A stretch of 64,000 nt of DNA, taken from positions 1,302,001-1,366,000 of the forward strand of contig NZ_CP096658.1 of assembly GCF_023238445.1 (NCBI RefSeq). Reading direction: 5' to 3'. How positions within the stretch are numbered: position 1 is the first letter of the stretch; each line of letters begins with the position of its first letter. Shown piece after piece: positions 29,526-38,817 of this stretch. The stretch comes from Halorussus gelatinilyticus (GTDB lineage Archaea > Halobacteriota > Halobacteria > Halobacteriales > Haladaptataceae). The notes beneath the pieces are model-generated. The model searched no databases. It was given only the letters and a program-made list of their open reading frames with translations, and had not been told where the DNA came from. Made by a program: the position numbers and the translations under genes.

Positions 29526-30923
29526 CTACTCCGCGCTCGCGGTCGCTTTCTCCGCGGCGCGTTGCAGCATGCCGTCGTTAGTCGTGTAGTAGTAGTAGAG
29601 GCCGACGCCGACCGTGCTGACGACGTTCGAAATCGTCACCGCCCAGAACACCGCGTAGACCTCGTAGCCGAGCCAGAAGACGCCGACCGCGGCGATGGGA
29701 AGCCGGATCGCCCAGTACTTCAGCAGTCCCGCGACCATGCTGACCTTGGTCCGGCGCGCGCCGTTGAATCCGGCGTTGAACAGGTACCACGCGCCGATGG
29801 CCCAGTAACTGAGGACGAGAATCTTGAGGTAATCGACTGTCATCTTCAAGGCCACCGGACTCACGTCGGCGACGAAGAGGCCGGCGAGAAGTTCGGGCAC
29901 GAACCACTGGACGACGCCCGCGAACGTGAGTCCGACCGCCGCGACGCCCGCGCCGAGCCACGTCGTCCGCCGGGCGCGACCGGGGTTGTTCGCCCCGAGG
30001 TTCTGGCCGACGATGCTCTGGGCCGCGCCCGCGAGTCCCTGCGCCGGGATGAACGCCACGCTGGCGACTCGTGCGCCGATGGTGTAGGCCGCGAGCGCCG
30101 CCGCGCCGCCGACCGCCGAGACCAGCGCGATGATGAGGATGCGGACGAGTTGGCTCACCGCGTGCTGTGCGCCGGAGGGGACGCCGACTTCGAGGATTTC
30201 GCGGTACTCCGCCACGTCGAAACCGACGGCGCGGTCGGTGAAGGTGAGTCCGTCACGACCCCGGAGAATCATCCCGAGTCCGAGCAGGAGTCCGGCGGCG
30301 TAGCCGACCGCGGTCGCCAGCGCCGCGCCCCGGACGCCCATCTCGGCGAACGGTCCCCACCCGAGGATGAGAAAGGGGTCGAGACCGATGTTGACGAGGA
30401 CCGCGGTGACGTTGATGTAGAGCGCGGCCCGCGAGTCGCCCCACCCGACGAACGCGCTCTCTATCGCGTCGCTCGTCATCGCGAACGGGAAGCCGAACAT
30501 GTACGTCGCGAGGTACGTGGTCGCCAGCGCGGTTACTCCCTCGCCGCTCAACAGGAGTCCGATGATGGTCTCCGCGCCGACGGCCATGAGGATGGCACAG
30601 GAGATGCCCAAGAAGAGTGCGAGCGTCACGCCGTGAAACGCCATCTTGCGACCGCCCGCGTCGTCGTCGCCGCCGGCGCGCTGGGAGACGACGACCTGCG
30701 TCCCCGTGTTGACGACCATCGTCACGCTGAAGATGAGTGCGATGACGGGGAAGTTGACGCCGACGGCGGCGACCGCGTTCTCGCCGAGTCGCCCGACCCA
30801 GAACGTGTCGACGACCTGTTGGGCGACCTGCACGAAGTTCTGCATCACTAACGGTGCCGCGAGGAAGAGCAGCGACCGCACGAGCGAGCCGCCAGTGATT
30901 TCGTCTCGTGATACGTTCACCAT
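29526..30923 (-). CDS. MATE-family multidrug efflux transporter
   Basis: 465 residues with about twelve hydrophobic helices in two halves. The N-terminal half opens with LVRSLLFLAAPLVMQNFVQ and DTFWVGRLGENAVAAVG, both MATE hallmarks. The protein exports cationic compounds in exchange for Na+ or H+; Na+ is likely in a halophile (inference). Convergent with the helicase, 15 bases apart. An AT-rich promoter-like stretch lies at 30945-30965. Confidence 0.95.
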   Translation of the reverse strand: MVNVSRDEITGGSLVRSLLFLAAPLVMQNFVQVAQQVVDTFWVGRLGENAVAAVGVNFPVIALIFSVTMVVNTGTQVVVSQRAGGDDDAGGRKMAFHGVTLALFLGISCAILMAVGAETIIGLLLSGEGVTALATTYLATYMFGFPFAMTSDAIESAFVGWGDSRAALYINVTAVLVNIGLDPFLILGWGPFAEMGVRGAALATAVGYAAGLLLGLGMILRGRDGLTFTDRAVGFDVAEYREILEVGVPSGAQHAVSQLVRILIIALVSAVGGAAALAAYTIGARVASVAFIPAQGLAGAAQSIVGQNLGANNPGRARRTTWLGAGVAAVGLTFAGVVQWFVPELLAGLFVADVSPVALKMTVDYLKILVLSYWAIGAWYLFNAGFNGARRTKVSMVAGLLKYWAIRLPIAAVGVFWLGYEVYAVFWAVTISNVVSTVGVGLYYYYTTNDGMLQRAAEKATASAE

Positions 30924-31084
30924 CGTTTTCCTTCAGTTGACAGTAATAGAATACTGCTTCTACTGATAAATTTTCCGATGCGTCCGTAGATTCCGACTCG
31001 CGCTTCCACAATGACGCCTCGCGGATTTCTCGCGATTCCATCCCGTGAGAATATATAGCTACCCCTCCTCGGTGCGAACGAAAC

Positions 31085-31720
31085 ATGCTCGGAGCGGAAC
31101 GCCGCGCGGTCGCCACCCGCGCGCCCGACCTCGCAGGTCTCACGCCCGGCCGGACCGGTAACTTGAGCGTCCGCCGGGACGACCGATTCGCAGTCACGCC
31201 CACCGGCGTCGCCTACGACCGAATCGACGCCGCCGACGTCCCGGTGGTCTCGCTCGACGGCGAGCAGGTCGCCGGCGACACTGCCCCCTCCAGTGAGACG
31301 CCGATGCACAGCGCGGTCTACCGGGAGTTCGACGCGGGCGCTATCGTCCACACTCACTCGCCGTGGGCCTCGACGCTGGCGATTCTCCACGAACCGATTC
31401 CGCCGGTCCACTACATGCTCGCGCTCGCCGGGACGACGGTGCCGGTCGCCGACTACGCGACCTACGGCACCGCCGAACTCGCCGCGAACGCGGTCGAGGC
31501 GATGGAAGAGGCCGACGCCGACGCGTGTCTGCTCGCCAACCACGGTCTCCTCGCCACGGGCGACGACGCCGATTCCGCGCTCGAAACCGCCGTCAACGTC
31601 GAGTACACGGCCCGCATCTACTGTCAGGCGAAGGCGTTCGGCGATCCGGTGGAACTGAGCCGCGAGGAGATGGCCGCCGTCGCCGAGAAGTTCGAGGGAT
31701 ACGGACAGGACGGGGACTGA
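31085..31720 (+). CDS. Class II aldolase/adducin family protein (fuculose-phosphate aldolase-like)
   Basis: 211 residues. Conserved features: GRTGNLSVR, SSETPMHSAVY, the zinc-binding HTHSPWA pair and ANHGLLATGDD. Family members are zinc-dependent aldolases of fuculose- or ribulose-phosphate or close relatives. An AT-rich ATATATA near 31050 lies about 30 bases before ATG 31085 and supports this start. Single gene. Confidence 0.9.
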   Translation: MLGAERRAVATRAPDLAGLTPGRTGNLSVRRDDRFAVTPTGVAYDRIDAADVPVVSLDGEQVAGDTAPSSETPMHSAVYREFDAGAIVHTHSPWASTLAILHEPIPPVHYMLALAGTTVPVADYATYGTAELAANAVEAMEEADADACLLANHGLLATGDDADSALETAVNVEYTARIYCQAKAFGDPVELSREEMAAVAEKFEGYGQDGD

Positions 31721-31738
31721 GTCGGGGACAGCACGCGC

Positions 31739-31816
31739 TCGGTGCTACTTCTATCGTCAGACGCCCGGCGGTACTTCTACCGGCAGACGCCCAGCGGTAC
31801 AGCTACCGGCTAGGTT
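31739..31816. repeat. Three imperfect tandem repeats with small hairpins
   Basis: Three related units of about 26 bases lie between two convergent gene ends. Units 2 and 3 contain CGGTA-cttc-TACCG and CGGTA-cagc-TACCG stems; unit 1 is a diverged version. AGACGCCC recurs. They may form a double-sided terminator. Confidence 0.5.
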
Positions 31817-31862
31817 CGCGTCGAACGATAAACTACCAGAGGAAAAGCCGTAATCGGACGGT

Positions 31863-32204
31863 TCAGGAGTCGGTGTTCGTGTTCTCGGTGTCGGTCTCGC
31901 CGTAGTCGGTCGTCGTCTCGGTTCGGGTCGTCGCGTCACGCTTGCGGCGCTCGCGGGCGGTTCGCCGGCTCGCGCGCCCCATCTTGTACGCGGTGTACAG
32001 CAGATAGACGCCCGCGACGCCGACGAGGGTGTAGATGAGGCTCTCGACGGTCTGGGCCGGACCGGGCCGGAAGATGGGTTCCAACAGTAGGTCGACGACG
32101 TTTACCGGGTCGCCGGTCAGACCGGTGACGCCGAGGATGCCCCACGTTATCGCACCGATTGCGACGAGGAGGATGGCGAGCCAGTCGAAGGCGTTGGTGT
32201 TCAT
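31863..32204 (-). CDS. DUF378-like membrane protein
   Basis: 113 residues from ATG 32204. Two transmembrane helices, WLAILLVAIGAITWGILGV and LIYTLVGVAGVYLLYTAYKM, match the small DUF378 (YuzA) layout. A basic/acidic tail (ASRRTARERRKRD, then TETTTDYGETDTE) is extra. Function unknown. The longer upstream frame lacks likely codon use. Confidence 0.8.
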   Translation of the reverse strand: MNTNAFDWLAILLVAIGAITWGILGVTGLTGDPVNVVDLLLEPIFRPGPAQTVESLIYTLVGVAGVYLLYTAYKMGRASRRTARERRKRDATTRTETTTDYGETDTENTNTDS

Positions 32205-32511
32205 AAATTCGGGTAGGTGCTTGAGACGTTTTGTTATTGCGGCCTTATCGGTCTCGGTGGCGCGTCGTATCGGGTTCCGGTCCGTTTTGGTCGGTTGTGG
32301 CCGGGCGGTCGCTGCTCCGCGGACGGGCGCGACGGTGTAGCGCGTACGACTGTACATTTCGCGTCTTGCAACGCGGCGGCCGAGTCGAACAGCGTGGTAT
32401 CGGTCCGAACAGTCTCGGAAGATTCACCCCTCGACGCCAAAACCGACCAAACGCCCACCCTCGCCGGCGAATACCCTACCCTTTTCACCACCCGCGACCA
32501 ACACTCGACCA
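32205..32511. other. Divergent promoter region of the DUF378 gene and lipA
   Basis: 307 bases without a gene I can support. Toward lipA, CCCTTTTCACC near 32477-32487 sits about 30 bases before ATG 32512, in TATA position. The middle is high-GC with no convincing frame. Confidence 0.5.
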
Positions 32512-33459
32512 ATGAGTCGCCGCCGGAAACCCGATTGGCTCAAGATGCAACCGCCGTCAGGCCGGGAGTTCACGGGCATCAAGCAGACGTTGCGGGACCA
32601 CGACCTCAACACCGTCTGCGAGGAGGCCAACTGCCCGAACCTCGGCGAGTGCTGGAGCGGGAAGAACTCCGAGTCGGGCGGCACTGCGACGTTCATGCTG
32701 ATGGGCGACCAGTGTACTCGAAACTGCGGGTTCTGCGACGTGGACACCGGCGGCGGCCAACCGTTAGACCCCGACGAACCCGCGAACGTGGCGAGCGCCG
32801 TGGCCGAAATCGGTCTCGACTACGTGGTCCTGACCTCCGTGGACCGCGACGACTTGGAGGGGCAGGGCGCGGCCCACTTCGCGCAGACGATTCGAGAGAT
32901 AAAGCAGCGCGACCCCTCGATTCTCGTCGAAGTCCTCATCCCCGACTTCCGGGGCGAGGAGGACCTGATTCGGAAGATAATCGAGGCCGAACCCGACGTC
33001 ATCGCGCACAACGTCGAGACCGTCGAGCGACTTCAGCAACCCGTCCGGGACCCCCGCGCCGGGTACGAACAGAGCCTCGCGGTCCTCGAACAGGTCGAGC
33101 GCGAGTCCGACATTTACACCAAGACCTCCATCATGCTCGGCGTCGGCGAGTACGACCACGAGGTCTACCAGACGCTCTCCGATTTGCGGGAGGCGGACGT
33201 GGACGTGGTGACGCTCGGCCAGTACCTCCAACCCTCCCGCTCGCACCTCAACGTGGCGACGTACGTCCATCCCGCGAAGTTCGAGACGTGGCGTCGCGTC
33301 GCCGAAGAGGAGTTGGACTTCCTCTACTGCGCCAGCGGCCCGATGGTCCGGTCGTCGTACAAGGCGGGCGAACTGTTCGTGGACGCCGTGTTGCGCGACG
33401 GCAAGACCGTCGAACAGGCCCGTCGGGAAGCGAGAGAGAGCGTCGCCGCCTCCGATTGA
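32512..33459 (+). CDS. lipA: Lipoyl synthase
   Basis: Radical SAM enzyme inserting two sulfurs into octanoyl groups on lipoyl domains. 315 residues. The auxiliary [4Fe-4S] cysteines are in TVCEEANCPNLGECW (CxxxxCxxxxxC) and the SAM cluster in CTRNCGFCDV. The lipoyl-bearing E2 is encoded 2.4 kb downstream, so it likely serves that complex. The family C-terminal serine motif is seen as GPMVRSSYKAGE. Separate promoter. Confidence 0.97.
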   Translation: MSRRRKPDWLKMQPPSGREFTGIKQTLRDHDLNTVCEEANCPNLGECWSGKNSESGGTATFMLMGDQCTRNCGFCDVDTGGGQPLDPDEPANVASAVAEIGLDYVVLTSVDRDDLEGQGAAHFAQTIREIKQRDPSILVEVLIPDFRGEEDLIRKIIEAEPDVIAHNVETVERLQQPVRDPRAGYEQSLAVLEQVERESDIYTKTSIMLGVGEYDHEVYQTLSDLREADVDVVTLGQYLQPSRSHLNVATYVHPAKFETWRRVAEEELDFLYCASGPMVRSSYKAGELFVDAVLRDGKTVEQARREARESVAASD

Positions 33460-33719
33460 CCGGACCGTCACCTCGAACGAATACGTTGGTGGGACTCCGT
33501 TTATTTTGCCGCAATAATTGCCGTTCGTTCACCGGAACCCCCTGTGAGCAACTCTACGTCAGACGAACGTCTATTTTTCTGAACGAGATTTAAGAAATTG
33601 CTGAATTCTCCGGGAGAAAATGACTGTTCGCGTGAGGAACCCCCGTGAGAATCGTACCTCCGGAAAGTTAGTTACGAAAACCCTATTACGCCAGCGGGTG
33701 ACCGTTTCGATATGTCAGG

Positions 33720-34841
33720 ATGGGTTCGACCGTGAGCATCGTACACCAAGACCCGCAGGACCGAGTACAGGTCCTCGACGAGGACGGTAACGTGGTAGAA
33801 GGCGCGGACGTGCCCGACATCTCCGACGAGGAGATGCTGGCCATGTACCGCGAGATGAAGCTGACCCGCCACTTCGACGAGCGAGCGGTCTCGCTCAACC
33901 GGCAGGGGCGGATGGGAACCTATCCCCCGCTCTCGGGCCAAGAGGGTGCCCAGATCGGGAGCGCTCACGCGCTGGCCGACGACGACTGGCTGTTCCCGAG
34001 CTATCGGGAACACGGCGCTGGGATGGTCCGTGGCCTCTCGCTGAAACAGACCCTGCTGTACTGGATGGGCCACGAGCAGGGCAACGCTATCCCCGACGAC
34101 GCCAACATCTTCACCGTCGCGGTCCCCATCGCTACCCAGATTCCCCACGCGACCGGCGCGTCGTGGGCCTCGAAGCTGAAAGGCGAGGAGAAGGCCTTCG
34201 TCTGTTACTTCGGTGACGGCGCGACCTCGGAAGGCGACTTCCACGAGGGACTCAACTTCGCGGGCGTGTTCGACACGCCCACCGTCTTCTTCTGTAACAA
34301 CAACCAGTGGGCCATCTCGGTGCCGCGCGAGCGCCAGACCGCCTCCGCGACCATCGCCCAGAAGGCTCAGGCCTACGGCTTCGAGGGCGTGCAGGTGGAC
34401 GGGATGGACCCCCTCGCGGTGTACAAGGTGACGAAAGACGCTATCGAGAAGGCCAAGGACCCCGGCGAGGACGACCTCCGGCCGACACTCATCGAGGCGG
34501 TCCAGTACCGCTACGGTGCCCACACGACGGCCGACGACCCCTCGGTCTACCGCGAGGACGAGGAGGTCGAGGAGTGGAAGCAGAAGGACCCGATTCCGCG
34601 GCTGGAGTCGTTCCTCCGGGACCGCGGCGTCCTCGACGACGACAAGGTCGAAACCATCGAACAGGAGGTCAAAGACGACGTCGCGGACGCCATCGACGCC
34701 GCTGAGGCGGTCGAGCGTCCCGACCCCGACGAGATATTCGCGCACGTCTACGCCGACATGCCCAAACACCTCCGCGAACAGTACGAACAGTTCCGAGGCA
34801 TCCGCGAACAGTACGGCGACGACGCACTTCTGGAGGATTAA
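33720..34841 (+). CDS. pdhA: 2-oxoacid (pyruvate-type) dehydrogenase E1 component, alpha subunit
   Basis: Thiamin-diphosphate-dependent decarboxylase of the 2-oxoacid dehydrogenase complex. 373 residues. ThDP motif [23 protein letters not shown] is intact; [26 protein letters not shown] and [12 protein letters not shown] are family segments, the latter two being active-site and phosphorylation-loop areas in bacterial E1-alpha. ATG 33720 or GTG 33732 could be the start; the latter aligns better with the short N-terminus I recall for other haloarchaeal E1-alpha. Substrate may be pyruvate or a branched or C4 2-oxoacid. Followed directly by E1-beta. Confidence 0.95.
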   Translation: MGSTVSIVHQDPQDRVQVLDEDGNVVEGADVPDISDEEMLAMYREMKLTRHFDERAVSLNRQGRMGTYPPLSGQEGAQIGSAHALADDDWLFPSYREHGAGMVRGLSLKQTLLYWMGHEQGNAIPDDANIFTVAVPIATQIPHATGASWASKLKGEEKAFVCYFGDGATSEGDFHEGLNFAGVFDTPTVFFCNNNQWAISVPRERQTASATIAQKAQAYGFEGVQVDGMDPLAVYKVTKDAIEKAKDPGEDDLRPTLIEAVQYRYGAHTTADDPSVYREDEEVEEWKQKDPIPRLESFLRDRGVLDDDKVETIEQEVKDDVADAIDAAEAVERPDPDEIFAHVYADMPKHLREQYEQFRGIREQYGDDALLED

Positions 34842-34844
34842 CAA

Positions 34845-35846
34845 ATGAGTCAACAAGCACAAGAGCAAGAGACCGAGAACCTCACGCTGGTACAGGCGGT
34901 TCGAGACGGACTGTACACCGAGATGCAACAGGACGACGACGTGCTGGTCATGGGCGAGGACGTCGGCAAGAACGGCGGCGTCTTCCGCGCGACCGAGGGC
35001 CTCTACGACGAGTTCGGCGAGGACCGCGTCATCGACACGCCGCTCGCGGAGTCGGGCATCATCGGCACCGCCATCGGGATGGCGGCCTACGGCCTGAAGC
35101 CCGTCCCCGAAATCCAGTTCATGGGGTTTATCTACCCCGGCTTCGACCAGATCGTGAGCCACGCCGCGCGACTCCGCACCCGTAGCCGTGGCCGGTTCAC
35201 CTGTCCGATGGTCATCCGCGCGCCCTACGGCGGCGGCATCCGCGCGCCGGAACACCACTCCGAGTCCACGGAGGCGTTCTTCGCCCACCAGCCCGGACTC
35301 AAGGTGGTCATCCCCAGCACGCCCTACGACACGAAGGGGCTGCTCACGTCGGCCATCCGCGACCCCGACCCCGTGATGTTCCTCGAACCGAAGCTCATCT
35401 ACCGGGCGTTCCGCGGCGACGTGCCGACCGAGTCCTACGAGGTGCCCATCGGCGAGGCCGCCGTCCGCACGGAAGGCTCGGACATCTCGGTGTTCACGTG
35501 GGGCGCGATGACCCGACCGACCGTCGAGGCCGCCGAGCAGTTGGAGGGCGAAATCGACGTGGAGGTCGTGGACCTCCGGACCGTCTCGCCGCTCGACGAG
35601 GAGACCATCGTCGAGTCGTTCAAGAAGACGGGCCGCGCCGCGGTCGTCCACGAAGCGCCGAAGACCGGCGGTCTCGGCGCGGAAATCTCCTCCATCATCC
35701 AGGAGGAGGCCCTGCTGTATCAGGAGGCACCGGTCGAGCGCATCACCGGCTTCGACACGCCGTTCCCGCTGTACGCGCTCGAAGACTACTACCTTCCCGA
35801 ACCCGCCCGCATCAAGGAGGGCATCCGGGACGCCGTAGGCTTCTAA
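34845..35846 (+). CDS. pdhB: 2-oxoacid dehydrogenase E1 component, beta subunit
   Basis: 333 residues, partner of E1-alpha in an alpha2beta2 heterotetramer. VMGEDVGKNGGVFRATEGL, DTPLAESGIIGTAIGMA and the K+/ThDP region HHSESTEAFFAHQPGLKVV are typical. The C-terminal transketolase domain (VVDLRTVSPLDEETI, VHEAPKTGGLGAEI) binds E2. Starts three bases after the E1-alpha stop. Confidence 0.96.
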   Translation: MSQQAQEQETENLTLVQAVRDGLYTEMQQDDDVLVMGEDVGKNGGVFRATEGLYDEFGEDRVIDTPLAESGIIGTAIGMAAYGLKPVPEIQFMGFIYPGFDQIVSHAARLRTRSRGRFTCPMVIRAPYGGGIRAPEHHSESTEAFFAHQPGLKVVIPSTPYDTKGLLTSAIRDPDPVMFLEPKLIYRAFRGDVPTESYEVPIGEAAVRTEGSDISVFTWGAMTRPTVEAAEQLEGEIDVEVVDLRTVSPLDEETIVESFKKTGRAAVVHEAPKTGGLGAEISSIIQEEALLYQEAPVERITGFDTPFPLYALEDYYLPEPARIKEGIRDAVGF

Positions 35847-35847
35847 C

Positions 35848-37446
35848 ATGGTACGAGAATTCAAACTGCCCGACGTGGGCGAGGGCGTCGCAGAGGGCGA
35901 AATCGTCAGTTGGCTGGTCGAGGAGGGCGACGCGGTCACGGAGGACCAGGCGGTCGCCGAGGTCGAGACCGACAAGGCCATCGTGGAGGTCCCGTCGCCG
36001 GTCAACGGCACGGTCCGCGAGATAATTCCCGAAGAGGGCGAAGTCGTGGAAGTCGGGTCGGTCATCATCACCTTCGACGTGGAGGGCGAACCGGTCGAAG
36101 AGGGCCAGACCGAGGGCGAAGCACGGAGGGCCGCGGAGTCCGACGCCGGGAGCGCCCCGGAGTCCGAGGCGTCGGGCGAAGCCGAGCAGGCGACGACGCA
36201 GGGCGACGCGACCGAGGAGACGGTCGCCGAGGAGGTCTCGACCGGCGAGGGTCGCGTGTTCGCCGCGCCGAGCGCGCGCCGCCTCGCCCGCGAACTCGGC
36301 GTGGACATCGCGTCCGTCGAGGGGTCCGGCCCGAGCGGCCGCGTGACCGAACGGGACGTGCGTCAGACCGCCGAGTCGGCCGGCACCGACGACGCCTCCG
36401 GCGAGACGGGCGGCGCGTCCCAATCCGGCGGAGAGCCCTCCGCCCAATCCGGCGGCGCGACGAGCGGTCCCGGCCCGATGGAGGACGACGTGTCGGGCAA
36501 GTCCGGCGGTGCGACGAGCGGTCCGGCCCCCACGTCGGTCGAGTCGGCCGACCGCGAGCGGACGCTGGCCGCGCCCGCGACCCGGCGCGTCGCCGAGGAG
36601 CAGGGCGTGGACCTGAACGCGGTCCCGGCGACCGAACAGCGCGACGGCGAGGCGTTCGTCACCAGCGAAGCCGTGATGCAGTACGCCGAGGCCCAGCGAC
36701 AGGCCCAGCAGTCTCAGGCCGAGACCGCCGCGGAGACGTCCGCGGGCGAGCGGGTCGAGCGCATCCAGTACAAGGGCGTCCGCAAGACCATCGGCGACGC
36801 GATGTCCCGGTCGAAGTACACCGCGCCCCACGTCACGCACCACGACACCGCGGTCGTCGAGGACCTCGTGGACACCCGCGAGCGACTCAAGCCGAAGGCC
36901 GAGGAGCAGGGCATCCGGCTGACCTACATGCCGTTCGTGATGAAGGCCGTGGTCGCGGCGCTCAAGCAGCATCCCAAGCTGAACGCCGAGTTGGACGAGG
37001 AGGCCGGCGAAATCCTCCGGAAGAACTACTACAACGTCGGCGTGGCGACCGCGACCGACGCCGGACTGATGGTCCCTGTCGTGGACGACGTGGACCACAA
37101 GGGCCTGCTTCAGATTTCCAGCGAGGTCAACGAGGTCGTCCAGAAGGCCCGCGACCGGTCCATCTCCCGGGACGAGTTGCAGGGTTCGACGTTCAGCGTC
37201 ACCAACTTCGGCGCCATCGGCGGCGAGTACGCGACGCCCATCCTCAACTACCCCGAGGCGGCCATCCTCGGCATCGGCGAGTTGAAACAGCGCCCGGTCG
37301 TGGAAGACGGCGAAGTCGTGGCGAAACATACCCTGCCCATCTCGCTGTCCATCGACCACCGCATCGTGGACGGCGCGGACGCGGCGGCGTTCGCCAACAC
37401 GTTCATCGAGTACGTCGAGAACCCCGAACTGCTCCTGCTGGAGTAG
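35848..37446 (+). CDS. pdhC: Dihydrolipoamide acyltransferase (E2)
   Basis: 532 residues. Residues 1-80 form a lipoyl domain with the lipoylated Lys in VETDKAIVEV. A peripheral-subunit-binding domain lies at about 130-170 (FAAPSARRLARELGVD and GPSGRVTERDV), and a second, weaker one at about 235-275 (LAAPATRRVAEEQGVD). The catalytic domain ends with the active-site His-Asp motif DHRIVDGADAAAF. Linkers are rich in Ser/Gly/Ala and repeat SGGATSGP. It accepts an acyl group from E1 and passes it to CoA. One base separates it from E1-beta. Confidence 0.96.
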   Translation: MVREFKLPDVGEGVAEGEIVSWLVEEGDAVTEDQAVAEVETDKAIVEVPSPVNGTVREIIPEEGEVVEVGSVIITFDVEGEPVEEGQTEGEARRAAESDAGSAPESEASGEAEQATTQGDATEETVAEEVSTGEGRVFAAPSARRLARELGVDIASVEGSGPSGRVTERDVRQTAESAGTDDASGETGGASQSGGEPSAQSGGATSGPGPMEDDVSGKSGGATSGPAPTSVESADRERTLAAPATRRVAEEQGVDLNAVPATEQRDGEAFVTSEAVMQYAEAQRQAQQSQAETAAETSAGERVERIQYKGVRKTIGDAMSRSKYTAPHVTHHDTAVVEDLVDTRERLKPKAEEQGIRLTYMPFVMKAVVAALKQHPKLNAELDEEAGEILRKNYYNVGVATATDAGLMVPVVDDVDHKGLLQISSEVNEVVQKARDRSISRDELQGSTFSVTNFGAIGGEYATPILNYPEAAILGIGELKQRPVVEDGEVVAKHTLPISLSIDHRIVDGADAAAFANTFIEYVENPELLLLE

Positions 37447-37533
37447 TCGGTTCGGCGCTCTTCCGTCCCGGTTTTCGTTTGCTTCTCGCTCGAACTGAGA
37501 AACTGATATACATCTCCTCGCATACTCGCAAAT

Positions 37534-38751
37534 ATGACCGAAGTCACCCTGCGCGACGTGGAGTCCGCGCGCGAGCGGTTCGACGAGTCGGTCGTCCAAC
37601 GGACGGAAATCGAGCGGAGTCGCTCGCTGAGCGAGATGACCGGCGCGGCGGTCCACCTCAAGATGGAACACCTCCAGCGCACCGGGTCGTTCAAGACGCG
37701 GGGCGCGTACAACAAACTTCAGCAGGTCGCCGAGCGCGGCGAGGCGTCGCGCGTCGTCGCCGCGAGCGCGGGCAACCACGCGCAGGGCGTCGCGCTGGCC
37801 GCGACGAAGACCGGCATCGACTCGACTATCGTCATGCCAGAGAACGCGCCGCAGGCGAAAGTCGAGGCCACCAGAGGGTACGGCGCGGACGTGGAGCTGC
37901 GCGGCGAGGACTTCCGGGCCGCGATGGAGTACGCCCGGTCGCTGACCGAGGCCGACGACACCGAGTTCGTCCACGCCTACGACGACCCGGCCATCGTCGC
38001 GGGGCAGGGCACCATCGGCCTCGAAATCCACGAGCAGTTGCCCGAGGCGGACGCCGTGGTCGTCCCCATCGGCGGCGGCGGACTCATCGGCGGGGTCGGC
38101 GCCGCGCTCGCCGAACTCGACCCAGAGGTCCGCGTCGTCGGCGTGCAGGCCGAGCAGGCCGCGACGGTGCCCGAGAGCCTCGACAAGGGCATCCCGGCCG
38201 CTATCGACTCGCCGAAGACCATCGCGGACGGCATCGCTACCGGAAGCATCTCGGAGTTGACGCTCGGTCTCATCGAGGAACACGTGGACGAGGTGGTCAC
38301 GGTCAGCGACGACGAAATCGCCCGCGCGGAACTCGTTCTGCTCGAACGCGCCAAGCAACTGGTCGAGGCGGCCGGTGCCTCGTCGGTCGCCGCGGTCCTC
38401 TCCGAGGACCTCGACGTGTCGGACGAGACGGTCGTCCCCATCCTCTCGGGCGGCAACATCGACATCTCGATGCTCCAGACCGTCCTCACGCAGGCGCTGA
38501 CCGAACGGAGCCAACTGATGCGTCTCCGGGTCCGCATCGAGGACGAACCGGGCGAGATGACCCACCTCTCGGGCATCATCGCCGACACGGGCGCGAACAT
38601 CCGGACGGTCCGCCACGACCGCGCGGTGGACGACCTGCGCGTCGGCGAGGCCTACCTCGTCTTTCAGGTCGTGACGAGCGGGACCGGACACGCCGAGAAC
38701 ATCGTGGAGAAGGTCCGGGATTCGGGGTACGAGGTCGAGCGCGTGGCCTGA
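37534..38751 (+). CDS. ilvA: Threonine ammonia-lyase (threonine dehydratase), copy 1
   Basis: PLP enzyme converting threonine to 2-oxobutyrate and ammonia. 405 residues. The PLP Lys lies in TGSFKTRGAY, the phosphate loop is PIGGGGLIGG, and SAGNHAQGVAL is the family signature. The C-terminal 75 residues (RLRVRIEDEPGEMTHLSGII) are an ACT domain for feedback control. Located between E2 and the acyl-CoA dehydrogenase of the 2-oxoacid dehydrogenase locus; a TATA-like CTGATATAC about 31 bases upstream gives it its own promoter. The window has a second copy near 58 kb. Confidence 0.95.
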   Translation: MTEVTLRDVESARERFDESVVQRTEIERSRSLSEMTGAAVHLKMEHLQRTGSFKTRGAYNKLQQVAERGEASRVVAASAGNHAQGVALAATKTGIDSTIVMPENAPQAKVEATRGYGADVELRGEDFRAAMEYARSLTEADDTEFVHAYDDPAIVAGQGTIGLEIHEQLPEADAVVVPIGGGGLIGGVGAALAELDPEVRVVGVQAEQAATVPESLDKGIPAAIDSPKTIADGIATGSISELTLGLIEEHVDEVVTVSDDEIARAELVLLERAKQLVEAAGASSVAAVLSEDLDVSDETVVPILSGGNIDISMLQTVLTQALTERSQLMRLRVRIEDEPGEMTHLSGIIADTGANIRTVRHDRAVDDLRVGEAYLVFQVVTSGTGHAENIVEKVRDSGYEVERVA

Positions 38752-38817
38752 CCGACCGCTGGGTGCATGCCGTCGTGTTGGCAAATCTATTACTTGCTCG
38801 TGGTCGTGAGTGGCCCC

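Noticed and set aside
33672-36308. Minus-strand 878-codon frame
   Set aside because: Opposite E1-alpha and E1-beta; low-complexity composition and no motifs.
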